Of a stretch of 30,225 bases of DNA, positions 1 through 8,700 are shown in pieces. The notes beneath the pieces are model-generated. The model ran no database searches and was not told where the DNA came from. It saw only the letters and a list, made by a program, of their open reading frames with translations. A program made the translations under genes and the position numbers. This DNA comes from Riemerella anatipestifer_F. GTDB lineage: Bacteria > Bacteroidota > Bacteroidia > Flavobacteriales > Weeksellaceae. The stretch is from NCBI RefSeq assembly GCF_037861325.1, contig NZ_JAFELW010000009.1, one strand, 5' to 3'. How positions within the stretch are numbered: the stretch's first letter is position 1; each line of letters begins with the position of its first letter.

Positions 1-552
1 TGATAATTTTGGAGTAGTCAGTTCAGGAGGTAAGACAGGAAGTGTTTTCGCTAATGACAAATCATCAGATGGTAGTGTTCCGACTTCGTTGAATACGGAT
101 GTTAGTTTAGTTAATTTGGGCGGCTTAACAGGCGCAACGATAAACCCAGACGGAACGATAAACATACCAGCAAACGCAGCAGCGGGGAATTATGTATTAA
201 CTTATAGGATTTGCTCTCCGAAGGGTCAGACTACAAATTGTGATACAGCAACGGTTACATTAGTAGTTCCTAATCAGACGGATGCAGTAGATGATAATTT
301 TGGAGTAGTCAGTTCAGGAGGTAAGACAGGAAGCGTTTTCGCTAATGACAAATCATCAGATGGTAGTGTTCCGACTTCGTTGAATACGGATGTTAGTTTA
401 GTTAATTTAGGAGGTTTAACGGGCGCGACGATAAACCCAGATGGAACGATAAACATACCAGCAAATGCAGCAGCAGGGAATTATGTATTAACTTATAGGA
501 TTTGTTCTCCGAAGGGTCAGACTACCAATTGTGATACAGCCACGGTTACATT
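1..552 (+). repeat. Two in-frame 291-bp tandem repeats in the surface protein gene
   Basis: Copy 1 covers 1-291 and copy 2 covers 292-552, after which the sequence diverges (TLVVPNQTDA versus TLSIAAS). The period is exactly 291 bp (97 codons), so copy number can change without a frameshift. The first copy is cut by the window edge, so the total number is unknown. Over the shared part I count about 12 single-base differences. All are synonymous, for example AGT/AGC, GGC/GGT and GAC/GAT. Confidence 0.93.
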
Positions 553-883
553 GTCTATTGCAGCTAGCAAATGTTACAATTCACCAACAGATAATAGTAG
601 TTCTGTGCCAGTAAATCACGGGGTTACTGTTTTAGGAAGAGCAGGTGTTGATAATGGTAACTGGCCGATGATTAGAAATTCTGCATATACTGTATTGGAA
701 GGTAAAACAAAAGGTTTTGTTCTTACGAGAAATTCTAACCCAGAGGGGACTATTGTAAACCCTGTAGTGGGGATGGTGGTTTTTGATACAGATGAAAATT
801 CTGGGAAGGGCTGTTTAAAAATTTATACAGGTTCAGGAGTAGGAGAAGGTTGGAAATGTTTTAATACTCAAACTTGTCCATAG
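1..883 (+). CDS. Repetitive surface/adhesin-like protein, 3' part (5' end outside window)
   Basis: The reading frame is open from base 2, so the gene starts left of the window; a TTG at 89 is internal to a repeat and not a start. Residues encoded from 2 to 552 are two near-identical 97-residue modules, from DNFGVVSSGGKTGSVFANDK to the YRICSPKGQTTNCDTATVTL type of ending, which resemble Ig-like or cadherin-like extracellular repeats. Each module contains a Cys pair (ICSPKGQTTNC). After the repeats comes a unique region of about 105 residues ending GWKCFNTQTCP, with a GMVVFDTDENSGKGCLKIYTG segment that I associate with C-terminal domains of flavobacterial surface proteins. The inferred role is a cell-surface or secreted structural/adhesive protein. 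Its substrate and secretion route are not visible because the N-terminus is missing. No canonical T9SS type A tail is seen. Confidence 0.8.
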   Translation, partial: DNFGVVSSGGKTGSVFANDKSSDGSVPTSLNTDVSLVNLGGLTGATINPDGTINIPANAAAGNYVLTYRICSPKGQTTNCDTATVTLVVPNQTDAVDDNFGVVSSGGKTGSVFANDKSSDGSVPTSLNTDVSLVNLGGLTGATINPDGTINIPANAAAGNYVLTYRICSPKGQTTNCDTATVTLSIAASKCYNSPTDNSSSVPVNHGVTVLGRAGVDNGNWPMIRNSAYTVLEGKTKGFVLTRNSNPEGTIVNPVVGMVVFDTDENSGKGCLKIYTGSGVGEGWKCFNTQTCP

Positions 884-940
884 TGTAAATTGTGAATTTG
901 ATTTAGGACAAATTTTGTCTAAATGATAAAAAAAGAAATA

Positions 941-1507
941 ATGAAAAAAATATTATCAATATCAGTAATGTGTTTATCCACTTTTGTTTTTTCACAAGTT
1001 AGGATAGGTTCGGCATCTTCAAATGTTTTAAGTAGTTCTTCGGTATTGCTTGAATTTGGAGATACTAAAGATAAAGGTTTGGTGCTACCTTATGTAGAGG
1101 TTTTGCCAACAGAGGGGAGTCAACAAGCAAAAGGAGGAACATTAGTTTTTGATATAACGTCTACGGGAGAATATAGAGTTAAAGTTAAGAATGAAAACAG
1201 TGGGTGGAGTGATTTAAGTGGTCAGTCAGGGTATAGCTCTTTAGTGGAATCTAGAGTTAAAACTCCTCAGAGAGGTTTCTCTGATATAACGGGAGCAAAG
1301 ACTATAATAGGAACTTCGGAAACGACAACAGATGGAGTTTTAGTTTTAGAATCTGCTGATAAGGCTATGGTTTTACCAATCGTAGATGATTACAAAAATA
1401 TAAAAAATCCATCAGCGGGAATGATAGCTTTTTTAAAGGGAGCTACTGCGTCGGGACATCGTTTGCTAGTTTTCAATGGTCAAACTTGGAGTTTTTGGAA
1501 ACCTTAA
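941..1507 (+). CDS. Small exported protein of unknown function
   Basis: I chose ATG 941 rather than ATG 923 because it gives a clean signal peptide (MKKILSISVMCLSTFVFSQ), with cleavage expected after FSQ. The mature protein is about 170 residues. Its end (NPSAGMIAFLKG, then LLVFNGQTWSFWKP) mirrors the end of the preceding surface protein (NPVVGMVVFDTDENSGKGC, then GWKCF). The two genes therefore probably share a C-terminal module and a function at the cell surface. It lies 57 bp downstream of the surface protein gene and just before a good terminator, so the two are probably co-transcribed. No enzyme motif is visible. Confidence 0.8.
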   Translation: MKKILSISVMCLSTFVFSQVRIGSASSNVLSSSSVLLEFGDTKDKGLVLPYVEVLPTEGSQQAKGGTLVFDITSTGEYRVKVKNENSGWSDLSGQSGYSSLVESRVKTPQRGFSDITGAKTIIGTSETTTDGVLVLESADKAMVLPIVDDYKNIKNPSAGMIAFLKGATASGHRLLVFNGQTWSFWKP

Positions 1508-1535
1508 GATTTAACATATAAATCTTTGTTATAAG

Positions 1536-1566
1536 AGCGATTTCATGAAAATGAAGTCGCTTTTTT
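1536..1566 (+). terminator. Rho-independent terminator after the surface protein operon
   Basis: Stem AGCGATTTCA / TGAAGTCGCT (1536-1545 with 1552-1561, one G-U pair), a 6-base loop and a run of six T. It separates the surface protein genes from the rpoB promoter. Confidence 0.88.
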
Positions 1567-1578
1567 GTAAGATGGAGT

Positions 1579-1610
1579 TTTGGTTGTTTCTTTTAAATTA
1601 TATATCTTTG
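1579..1610 (+). promoter_or_regulatory. Probable rpoBC promoter
   Basis: A TTTG at 1579-1582 and TATCTTTG at 1603-1610 are separated by 20 bases, an exact match to the Bacteroidota primary-sigma pattern TTTG-N19-21-TAnnTTTG. It lies directly after a terminator and before the long rpoB leader. Confidence 0.75.
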
Positions 1611-1876
1611 CAGTTCATTTTGAGTGATATACACTTCTGAAATATAAAATAAAAATACAAAACTCTTAATCCTTAGGGATTTAGGGTTTTGTTCTGTTGT
1701 GTTTCAAGGTGTTATCCTCCTAATGAGAAAATTGAAAATATTTTGCACTACGCCGTGAAAAGATATACCGGAGTTGCAGTTAGAAAGTTTTTTAGGAAAT
1801 GATGTCTAAATAGCTTTCTGATATTTTTAAAAAGAGTAACAAAATATTTTTAAATCAACAATCTTCTAAAAGTTTT
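1611..1876 (+). other. Long structured 5' leader of rpoB (no gene seen)
   Basis: About 265 bases without a plausible coding region lie between the promoter and rpoB. Two hairpins can be drawn. The first is CAAAAC-t-CTTAATCC / GGATTTAG-g-GTTTTG (1658-1672 with 1677-1691, loop TTAG). The second is AGAAAG / CTTTCT (1782-1787 with 1814-1819), with an inner TTAGG/TCTAA pairing. This is long for a passive leader, and it sits where rplJ-rplL would normally precede rpoB. A regulatory leader for RNA polymerase synthesis is plausible but unproven. I could not match it to a known leader family. Confidence 0.45.
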
Positions 1877-4800
1877 ATGAGTAAATCAAAGACGACACAA
1901 AAAGCTCAGGGAAATCAAAGAATTAATTTCTCGTCTGCTAAAGGAAGAGTGGAGACGCCAGACTTTTTGGATATCCAAATTCAATCCTTTAAGGAGTTCT
2001 TTCAGCTAGACACACTTCCGGAGCAGAGAGTGAACGAAGGACTTTACAAAACCTTCCAAGAAAATTTCCCAATTACAGATTCTAGAAACCAGTTTGTACT
2101 AGAGTTTTTAGATTACTTAGTAGATTCTCCTCGCTATTCTATAGATGAGTGTGTAGAGAGAGGGCTTACTTATTCTGTGCCATTAAAGGCAAGATTAAAA
2201 CTATACTGTACAGACCCAGAGTACGATGATTTCCAAACGGTAATCCAAGATGTATATCTAGGTACAGTACCTTATATGACGCCTAGTGGTTCATTTATCA
2301 TCAATGGTGCAGAGCGTGTGGTAGTAACACAGTTACATAGATCTCCAGGGGTATTCTTCGGGCAGACTTACCACGCTAATGGTACTAAATTATACTATTC
2401 TAGAATTATCCCATTTAAAGGGTCTTGGATGGAATTTACTACGGATATCAATAGCGTAATGTACGCTTATATAGACCGTAAGAAAAAATTACCATTAACC
2501 ACTTTACTTAGAGCTATCGGTTACGAATCTGATAAAGAAATTCTTCAGATATTCGACTTGGCGGAAGAGGTTAAAGTGTCTAAAGCGGCTCTTAAAAAAG
2601 TAGAAGGTAGAACTTTAGCAGCTAGAGTTCTTAATACTTGGTTTGAAGATTTCGTAGATGAAGATACAGGTGAGGTAGTTTCTGTAGAAAGAAACGAAAT
2701 TATCTTAGATAGAGAAACTGTTCTTGAAAAAGAACATTTAGATTTGATTTTGGAGGCTGGTGTTAAAACCATTCTAATCCATAATGAAAACACTAAGGAG
2801 TTCTCTATCATTCAAAATACATTACAAAAAGACCCTACCAACTCAGAAAAAGAAGCGGTAGAGTACATCTATCGTCAGTTGAGAAACGCAGATCCACCTG
2901 ATGAAGAAACTGCAAGAGGAATTATAGAAAAGCTATTCTTCTCGGAGCAGAGATATTCTTTAGGAGAGGTAGGTCGTTACAGATTGAACAAAAAGTTAGG
3001 TCTTAGCGTAGACGAAAGTGTAGAAGTACTTACTAAAGAGGACATCATTAGTATTGTAAAACACTTAATAGAGTTGGCTAATTCTAAAGCAGAGGTAGAT
3101 GATATAGACCACCTTTCTAACAGAAGAATTAGAACCGTAGGAGAGCAGTTGGCAGGTCAGTTTGGAGTAGGTCTTTCTAGAATTGCAAGAACAATCCGTG
3201 AGAGAATGAATGTTCGTGATAACGAATTGTTTAGTCCAACAGATTTAGTTAACGCTAAAACATTAACATCGGTAATTAACTCGTTCTTTGGAACTAACCA
3301 GCTTTCTCAGTTTATGGATCAAACCAATCCACTTTCTGAGATTACAAATAAGAGAAGATTATCAGCTTTAGGACCTGGTGGTCTTTCTAGAGAAAGAGCA
3401 GGTTTTGAGGTTCGAGATGTTCACCATACACACTACGGAAGAATTTGTCCAATCGAGACACCGGAAGGACCGAACATTGGTTTGCTTTCTTCGTTAGGTA
3501 TTTATGCTAAAATCAATAATCTAGGTTTCATAGAAACGCCTTATCGTAAGGTAGAAAATGGTAAAGTAGATTTAGATGCGGCACCTATTTATCTTAATGC
3601 AGAAGATGAGGAAGCTAAAATTATTGCTCAAGCGAATGTGGAGCTTGCTGATGATGGTAAGTTTGAAACAGAGAGAATTATTGCTCGTTTAGATGGAGAT
3701 TACCCTGTGGTAGAACCAGAGCAAGTAGATTTAATAGATGTAGCTCCTAACCAGATTTCTGGTATTTCGGCATCACTTATTCCTTTCCTAGAGCATGATG
3801 ATGCTAACCGTGCCTTGATGGGATCTAACATGATGCGTCAAGCAGTACCATTATTAAAACCTCAAGCACCTATCGTAGGTACAGGTCTAGAGAAGCAAGT
3901 GGCTAGAGACTCTAGAATTTTAATCAATGCTGAAGGAACTGGTGTTGTAGAGTACGTAGATGCGGAGAGAATCGTTATAAAATACGATAGAACTGAAGAT
4001 GAAGATATTGTAAGCTTCGAATCAGCTACTAAGACTTATCATTTAACTAAGTTCAGAAAAACCAACCAATCTACTACTATTACTCTTAAACCTATTGTAA
4101 GAGTAGGAGATACAGTAGAAAAAGGACAAGTGCTTTGTGATGGTTACGCTACAGAAAACGGAGAGTTAGCATTAGGTAGAAACTTAGTGGTAGCGTTCAT
4201 GCCTTGGAAAGGGTATAACTTCGAGGATGCGATTGTAATCAACGAAAAAGTAGTTCGTGAGGACTGGTTTACTTCTATCCACGTAGATGAGTATTCATTA
4301 GAGGTAAGAGATACCAAACTAGGTATGGAGGAGCTTACATCAGATATTCCGAATATCTCTGAAGATGCTACAAAAGACCTAGATGAAAACGGTATGATAA
4401 GAATCGGAGCAGAGGTAAAACCTGGTGATATTCTTATCGGTAAAATCACACCTAAAGGAGAGTCTGACCCTACTCCAGAAGAGAAGTTATTAAGAGCCAT
4501 CTTCGGTGATAAAGCAGGAGATGTAAAAGACGCTTCTTTAAAAGCAGATTCTTCATTAAGAGGGGTAGTGATAGACAAAAAGCTATTCTCTAGAAACATC
4601 AAGGATAAGAAGAAGAGAACAGAAGAGAAAATCAAGCTAGAAGAAATAGAAAACCAATATAAAACTAAGTTCAACGAGCTTAGAGCGGTTCTTTTAGATA
4701 AATTAAACACTATTGTTAATGGTAAAACATCTCAGGGAGTTAAAAACGACTTAGGAGAAGAAATCATTGGTAAAGGTGCTAAGTTCTCTATGAAATTACT

Positions 4801-5704
4801 TCAGTCAGTAGAAGATTATGTAAATGTAAGCGGTTCTGACTGGACAGTAGATGCAGATAAAAATGAGTTAATTAAGCAATTAATTCATAACTATAAGATT
4901 AAGTATAACGATTTACAAGGAGTTAAAAACCGTGAGAAATACGCTATTTCAATCGGAGACGAGCTTCCTTCAGGAATCATTAAGTTGGCTAAAGTTTATA
5001 TCGCTAAGAAGAGAAAGTTAAATGTAGGAGATAAGATGGCAGGGCGTCACGGTAACAAAGGTATCGTATCTAGAATCGTTCGTGAGGAAGATATGCCTTT
5101 CTTAGAAGACGGTACGCCAGTTGACATCGTGCTTAACCCACTAGGGGTACCTTCTCGTATGAACATCGGTCAGATTTACGAAACGGTACTTGGTTGGGCA
5201 GGTAAGCAATTAGGCTTGAAGTTCGCAACGCCTATCTTTGACGGTGCTAAACTAGACCAAATTACAGAGTACACCGAAAAAGCAGGACTACCTATCTACG
5301 GAAACACTTATTTGTATGATGGTGGTACAGGGGAGAGATTTACTCAACCAGCTACTGTAGGTGTGATTTATATGTTGAAACTTGGTCACATGGTAGATGA
5401 TAAGATGCATGCTCGTTCTATTGGTCCTTACTCTCTCATCACGCAGCAGCCATTAGGAGGTAAAGCTCAGTTTGGTGGTCAGCGTTTCGGAGAGATGGAG
5501 GTTTGGGCACTAGAAGCATTCGGTGCATCTAACATCTTGAGAGAAATCCTAACAGTGAAGTCAGATGATGTGATTGGTAGAGCTAAAACTTACGAAGCTA
5601 TTGCGAAAGGAGAGGCAATGCCAGAACCTGGTATTCCAGAATCCTTCAATGTATTGCTTCACGAGTTACAAGGTTTAGGATTAGATGTAAGGTTAGAGGA
5701 ATAA
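1877..5704 (+). CDS. rpoB: DNA-directed RNA polymerase subunit beta (residue 491 is Asn)
   Basis: Beta subunit of the core RNA polymerase, forming one side of the catalytic cleft and the rifampicin pocket. The 1275-residue length fits Bacteroidota RpoB. Clear landmarks are QLHRSPGVFFG near the N-terminus, the rifampicin region from Q475 (QLSQFMDQTNPLSEIT) to R494, GPNIGLLSSL, GYNFEDAIVINE, the GDKMAGRHGNKG motif and GGQRFGEMEVWALEA near the C-terminus. ATG 1877 starts MSKSKTTQ. Residue 491 (codon AAT, 3347-3349) is Asn where the family has His (E. coli H526; offset 35). Neighbouring resistance positions keep the sensitive residue: D481 (E. coli D516), R494 (R529), S496 (S531) and L498 (L533). 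The gene is followed 82 bp later by rpoC and is not preceded by rplL in this window. Confidence 0.98.
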   Translation: MSKSKTTQKAQGNQRINFSSAKGRVETPDFLDIQIQSFKEFFQLDTLPEQRVNEGLYKTFQENFPITDSRNQFVLEFLDYLVDSPRYSIDECVERGLTYSVPLKARLKLYCTDPEYDDFQTVIQDVYLGTVPYMTPSGSFIINGAERVVVTQLHRSPGVFFGQTYHANGTKLYYSRIIPFKGSWMEFTTDINSVMYAYIDRKKKLPLTTLLRAIGYESDKEILQIFDLAEEVKVSKAALKKVEGRTLAARVLNTWFEDFVDEDTGEVVSVERNEIILDRETVLEKEHLDLILEAGVKTILIHNENTKEFSIIQNTLQKDPTNSEKEAVEYIYRQLRNADPPDEETARGIIEKLFFSEQRYSLGEVGRYRLNKKLGLSVDESVEVLTKEDIISIVKHLIELANSKAEVDDIDHLSNRRIRTVGEQLAGQFGVGLSRIARTIRERMNVRDNELFSPTDLVNAKTLTSVINSFFGTNQLSQFMDQTNPLSEITNKRRLSALGPGGLSRERAGFEVRDVHHTHYGRICPIETPEGPNIGLLSSLGIYAKINNLGFIETPYRKVENGKVDLDAAPIYLNAEDEEAKIIAQANVELADDGKFETERIIARLDGDYPVVEPEQVDLIDVAPNQISGISASLIPFLEHDDANRALMGSNMMRQAVPLLKPQAPIVGTGLEKQVARDSRILINAEGTGVVEYVDAERIVIKYDRTEDEDIVSFESATKTYHLTKFRKTNQSTTITLKPIVRVGDTVEKGQVLCDGYATENGELALGRNLVVAFMPWKGYNFEDAIVINEKVVREDWFTSIHVDEYSLEVRDTKLGMEELTSDIPNISEDATKDLDENGMIRIGAEVKPGDILIGKITPKGESDPTPEEKLLRAIFGDKAGDVKDASLKADSSLRGVVIDKKLFSRNIKDKKKRTEEKIKLEEIENQYKTKFNELRAVLLDKLNTIVNGKTSQGVKNDLGEEIIGKGAKFSMKLLQSVEDYVNVSGSDWTVDADKNELIKQLIHNYKIKYNDLQGVKNREKYAISIGDELPSGIIKLAKVYIAKKRKLNVGDKMAGRHGNKGIVSRIVREEDMPFLEDGTPVDIVLNPLGVPSRMNIGQIYETVLGWAGKQLGLKFATPIFDGAKLDQITEYTEKAGLPIYGNTYLYDGGTGERFTQPATVGVIYMLKLGHMVDDKMHARSIGPYSLITQQPLGGKAQFGGQRFGEMEVWALEAFGASNILREILTVKSDDVIGRAKTYEAIAKGEAMPEPGIPESFNVLLHELQGLGLDVRLEE

Positions 5705-5786
5705 TAGACACGAGATATGAGATACAAGATAAAAGAATACCATCTTCTCTTGGTTCTCGGTTCTCTTAATCTTTAAAAGAAACAAA

Positions 5787-8700
5787 ATGTCAAATAAAAA
5801 TAAAACAAGTAGATTTAATAAAATCTCGATAGGTTTAGCTTCACCAGAGTCTATTTTACAAGATTCAAGAGGGGAAGTATTAAAACCAGAAACCATTAAC
5901 TATAGAACGCACAAACCTGAAAGAGACGGGCTTTTCTGTGAGAAAATATTCGGTCCTGTAAAGGATTACGAGTGTGCTTGTGGAAAATATAAGCGTATCC
6001 GTTATAAAGGGATTGTTTGCGACCGATGCGGTGTAGAAGTAACGGAGAAAAAAGTGCGTAGAGAGCGTATAGGACACATCAACTTGGTAGTTCCTGTAGC
6101 TCATATTTGGTACTTCCGTTCGTTACCAAACAAGATAGGTTATCTTTTAGGATTACCATCTAAGAAGTTAGATATGATTATCTACTACGAAAGATATGTG
6201 GTAATTCAGCAAGGTATTGCTAAAAAATTAGACGGTTCTGATTTCGAGGAAATGGAATTCTTAACCGAGGAAGAATATCTAGATATTTTAGATACACTTC
6301 CTGCGGAAAATCAATACTTAGATGATTCTGACCCTAATAAGTTTATCGCTAAAATGGGAGCAGAGGCTGTGGAAGAATTATTAAAGAGAATAGATTTAGA
6401 TGCTCTTTCTTACGATTTAAGGCACAAAGCTCACAACGAAACATCTAAGCAAAGAAGAACAGAAGCATTAAAAAGATTATCAGTAGTAGAAGCTCTTAGA
6501 GATGCTAATACGAGAATGATTAACCGCCCAGAGTGGATGGTAATGCGTGTGCTTCCTGTAATACCACCAGAGTTAAGACCATTAGTACCACTAGATGGTG
6601 GGCGTTTTGCGACATCAGACCTTAACGACCTTTACAGAAGGGTAATTATCAGAAACAACCGTCTTAAGAGACTTCTAGAAATTAAAGCTCCTGAAGTTAT
6701 CTTAAGAAACGAGAAGCGTATGCTTCAAGAAGCGGTAGATTCTTTATTTGATAATACAAGAAAATCTTCTGCGGTTAAATCTGAGTCTAACAGACCATTA
6801 AAATCTCTTTCTGATTCATTAAAAGGTAAGCAAGGGCGTTTCCGTCAGAACTTACTTGGTAAAAGGGTAGACTACTCTGCTCGTTCGGTAATTGTGGTAG
6901 GTCCTACTTTACAACTACACGAGTGTGGTATCCCTAAAGATATGGCGGCAGAGCTTTATAAGCCGTTCATCATCAGAAAACTAATCGAAAGAGGTATCGT
7001 AAAAACAGTAAAATCTGCGAAGAGAATTATAGATAGAAAAGAACCTGTGGTGTATGACATTCTAGAAAATGTAATGAAAGGTCACCCAGTACTTCTTAAC
7101 CGTGCCCCTACACTTCACCGTTTAGGTATTCAGGCGTTCCAACCTAAAATGATTGAAGGTAAAGCGATACAACTACACCCATTGGTAACTACGGCATTCA
7201 ACGCCGACTTTGATGGTGACCAGATGGCGGTACACTTACCTTTAGGTCCAGAAGCTATTTTAGAGGCTCAACTTTTAATGTTAGGTTCTCAGAATATCTT
7301 GAACCCTGCTAACGGTTCTCCAATTACGGTACCTTCTCAGGACATGGTACTTGGGCTTTATTTTATGACTAAAGAAGCTCACTCTACGGAGGATTATAAA
7401 GTGAAGGGAGAAGGTTTAACTTTCTACTCTCCAGAGGAAGCAGAAATTGCTTACAACGAAGGACAAGTAACGCTTAATGCTAAAGTTAAGTGTAAACTTC
7501 CTGTGAAAAATGAAAACGGAGAATTAGTAACTAAACTGATTGAAACTACTGTTGGTAGAATTTTATTCAATCAGATAGTACCTGAGCAGATAGGATTCAT
7601 CAATGAACTTTTAACGAAAAAATCGTTAAGAAATGTAATTGGTAGAATCTTAGCAGAAACTGATTTCCCAACTACAGTTCAGTTCTTGGATAGAATGAAA
7701 GACCTAGGATACTCTAACGCATTTAAAGGAGGTCTATCCTTCAGCTTAGCTGATATTGTGGTGCCAGAAGAGAAAAAACAAATGATAGCTTCGGCGGTAG
7801 AAAGTGTAGATGATATTAAGGCTAACTATAACATGGGTCTTATCACTGATACTGAGCGTTATAACCAAGTGATTGATGTTTGGACAAATACTAACGCTAA
7901 CCTTACCGAAATGATTATGCAGAGAATGAAGACCGACCAAGGTGGTTTCAACTCTGTATATATGATGCTAGATTCTGGTGCGAGGGGTTCTAAAGAGCAG
8001 ATTCGTCAGTTATCAGGTATGCGTGGTCTAATGGCAAAACCTCAAAAAGCAGGTTCAGTAGGTGCAGAGATTATCGAAAACCCTATTGTAGCTAACTTTA
8101 AAGAGGGTCTTTCTATCCTTGAGTACTTTATCTCTACTCACGGTGCTCGTAAAGGTCTTGCGGATACGGCGCTTAAAACGGCGGATGCTGGTTACTTAAC
8201 GAGAAGATTGGTAGATGTAGCTCAAGATGTTATCATTACTGAAGACGATTGTGGTACACTAAGAGGTGTGGAAGTAACGCCACTTAAAAAGAATGACGAA
8301 ATAGTAGAGAAATTATCTGAAAGAATTTTAGGTAGAATTTCTTTACATGATATATATGACCCAGAAACAGACGAGTTAATCGTAGAAGCTGATGTTCTTA
8401 TAGATGAAGAATTGGCTAAGAAGATAGAAGAGGCTGGTATAGAGTCTGTAGAGGTTCGTTCACCTTTAACTTGTGAATCTAAGAGAGGTATCTGTGCTAA
8501 ATGTTACGGTAGAAACTTAGCTACAGGTAAGATGATTCATATGGGAGAAGCTGTGGGTGTTATTGCAGCACAGTCTATCGGGGAGCCAGGTACGCAGCTT
8601 ACCTTGAGAACCTTCCACCAAGGGGGAACAGCGGGTAACGTTTCCGAAAATCCATCTATCGTGGCTAAGAGAGATGGTATCGTAGAAATGGACGAAATCA

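Noticed and set aside
907..919. GACAAATTTTGTC palindrome resembling the island operator
   Set aside because: No -7 box lies at the required distance, and it overlaps the start region of the small exported protein; likely chance in AT-rich DNA.
4144..4710. 188-aa minus-strand open frame inside rpoB
   Set aside because: Antisense shadow of a clear RpoB frame; Ser/Leu/Phe-rich composition with no domain.
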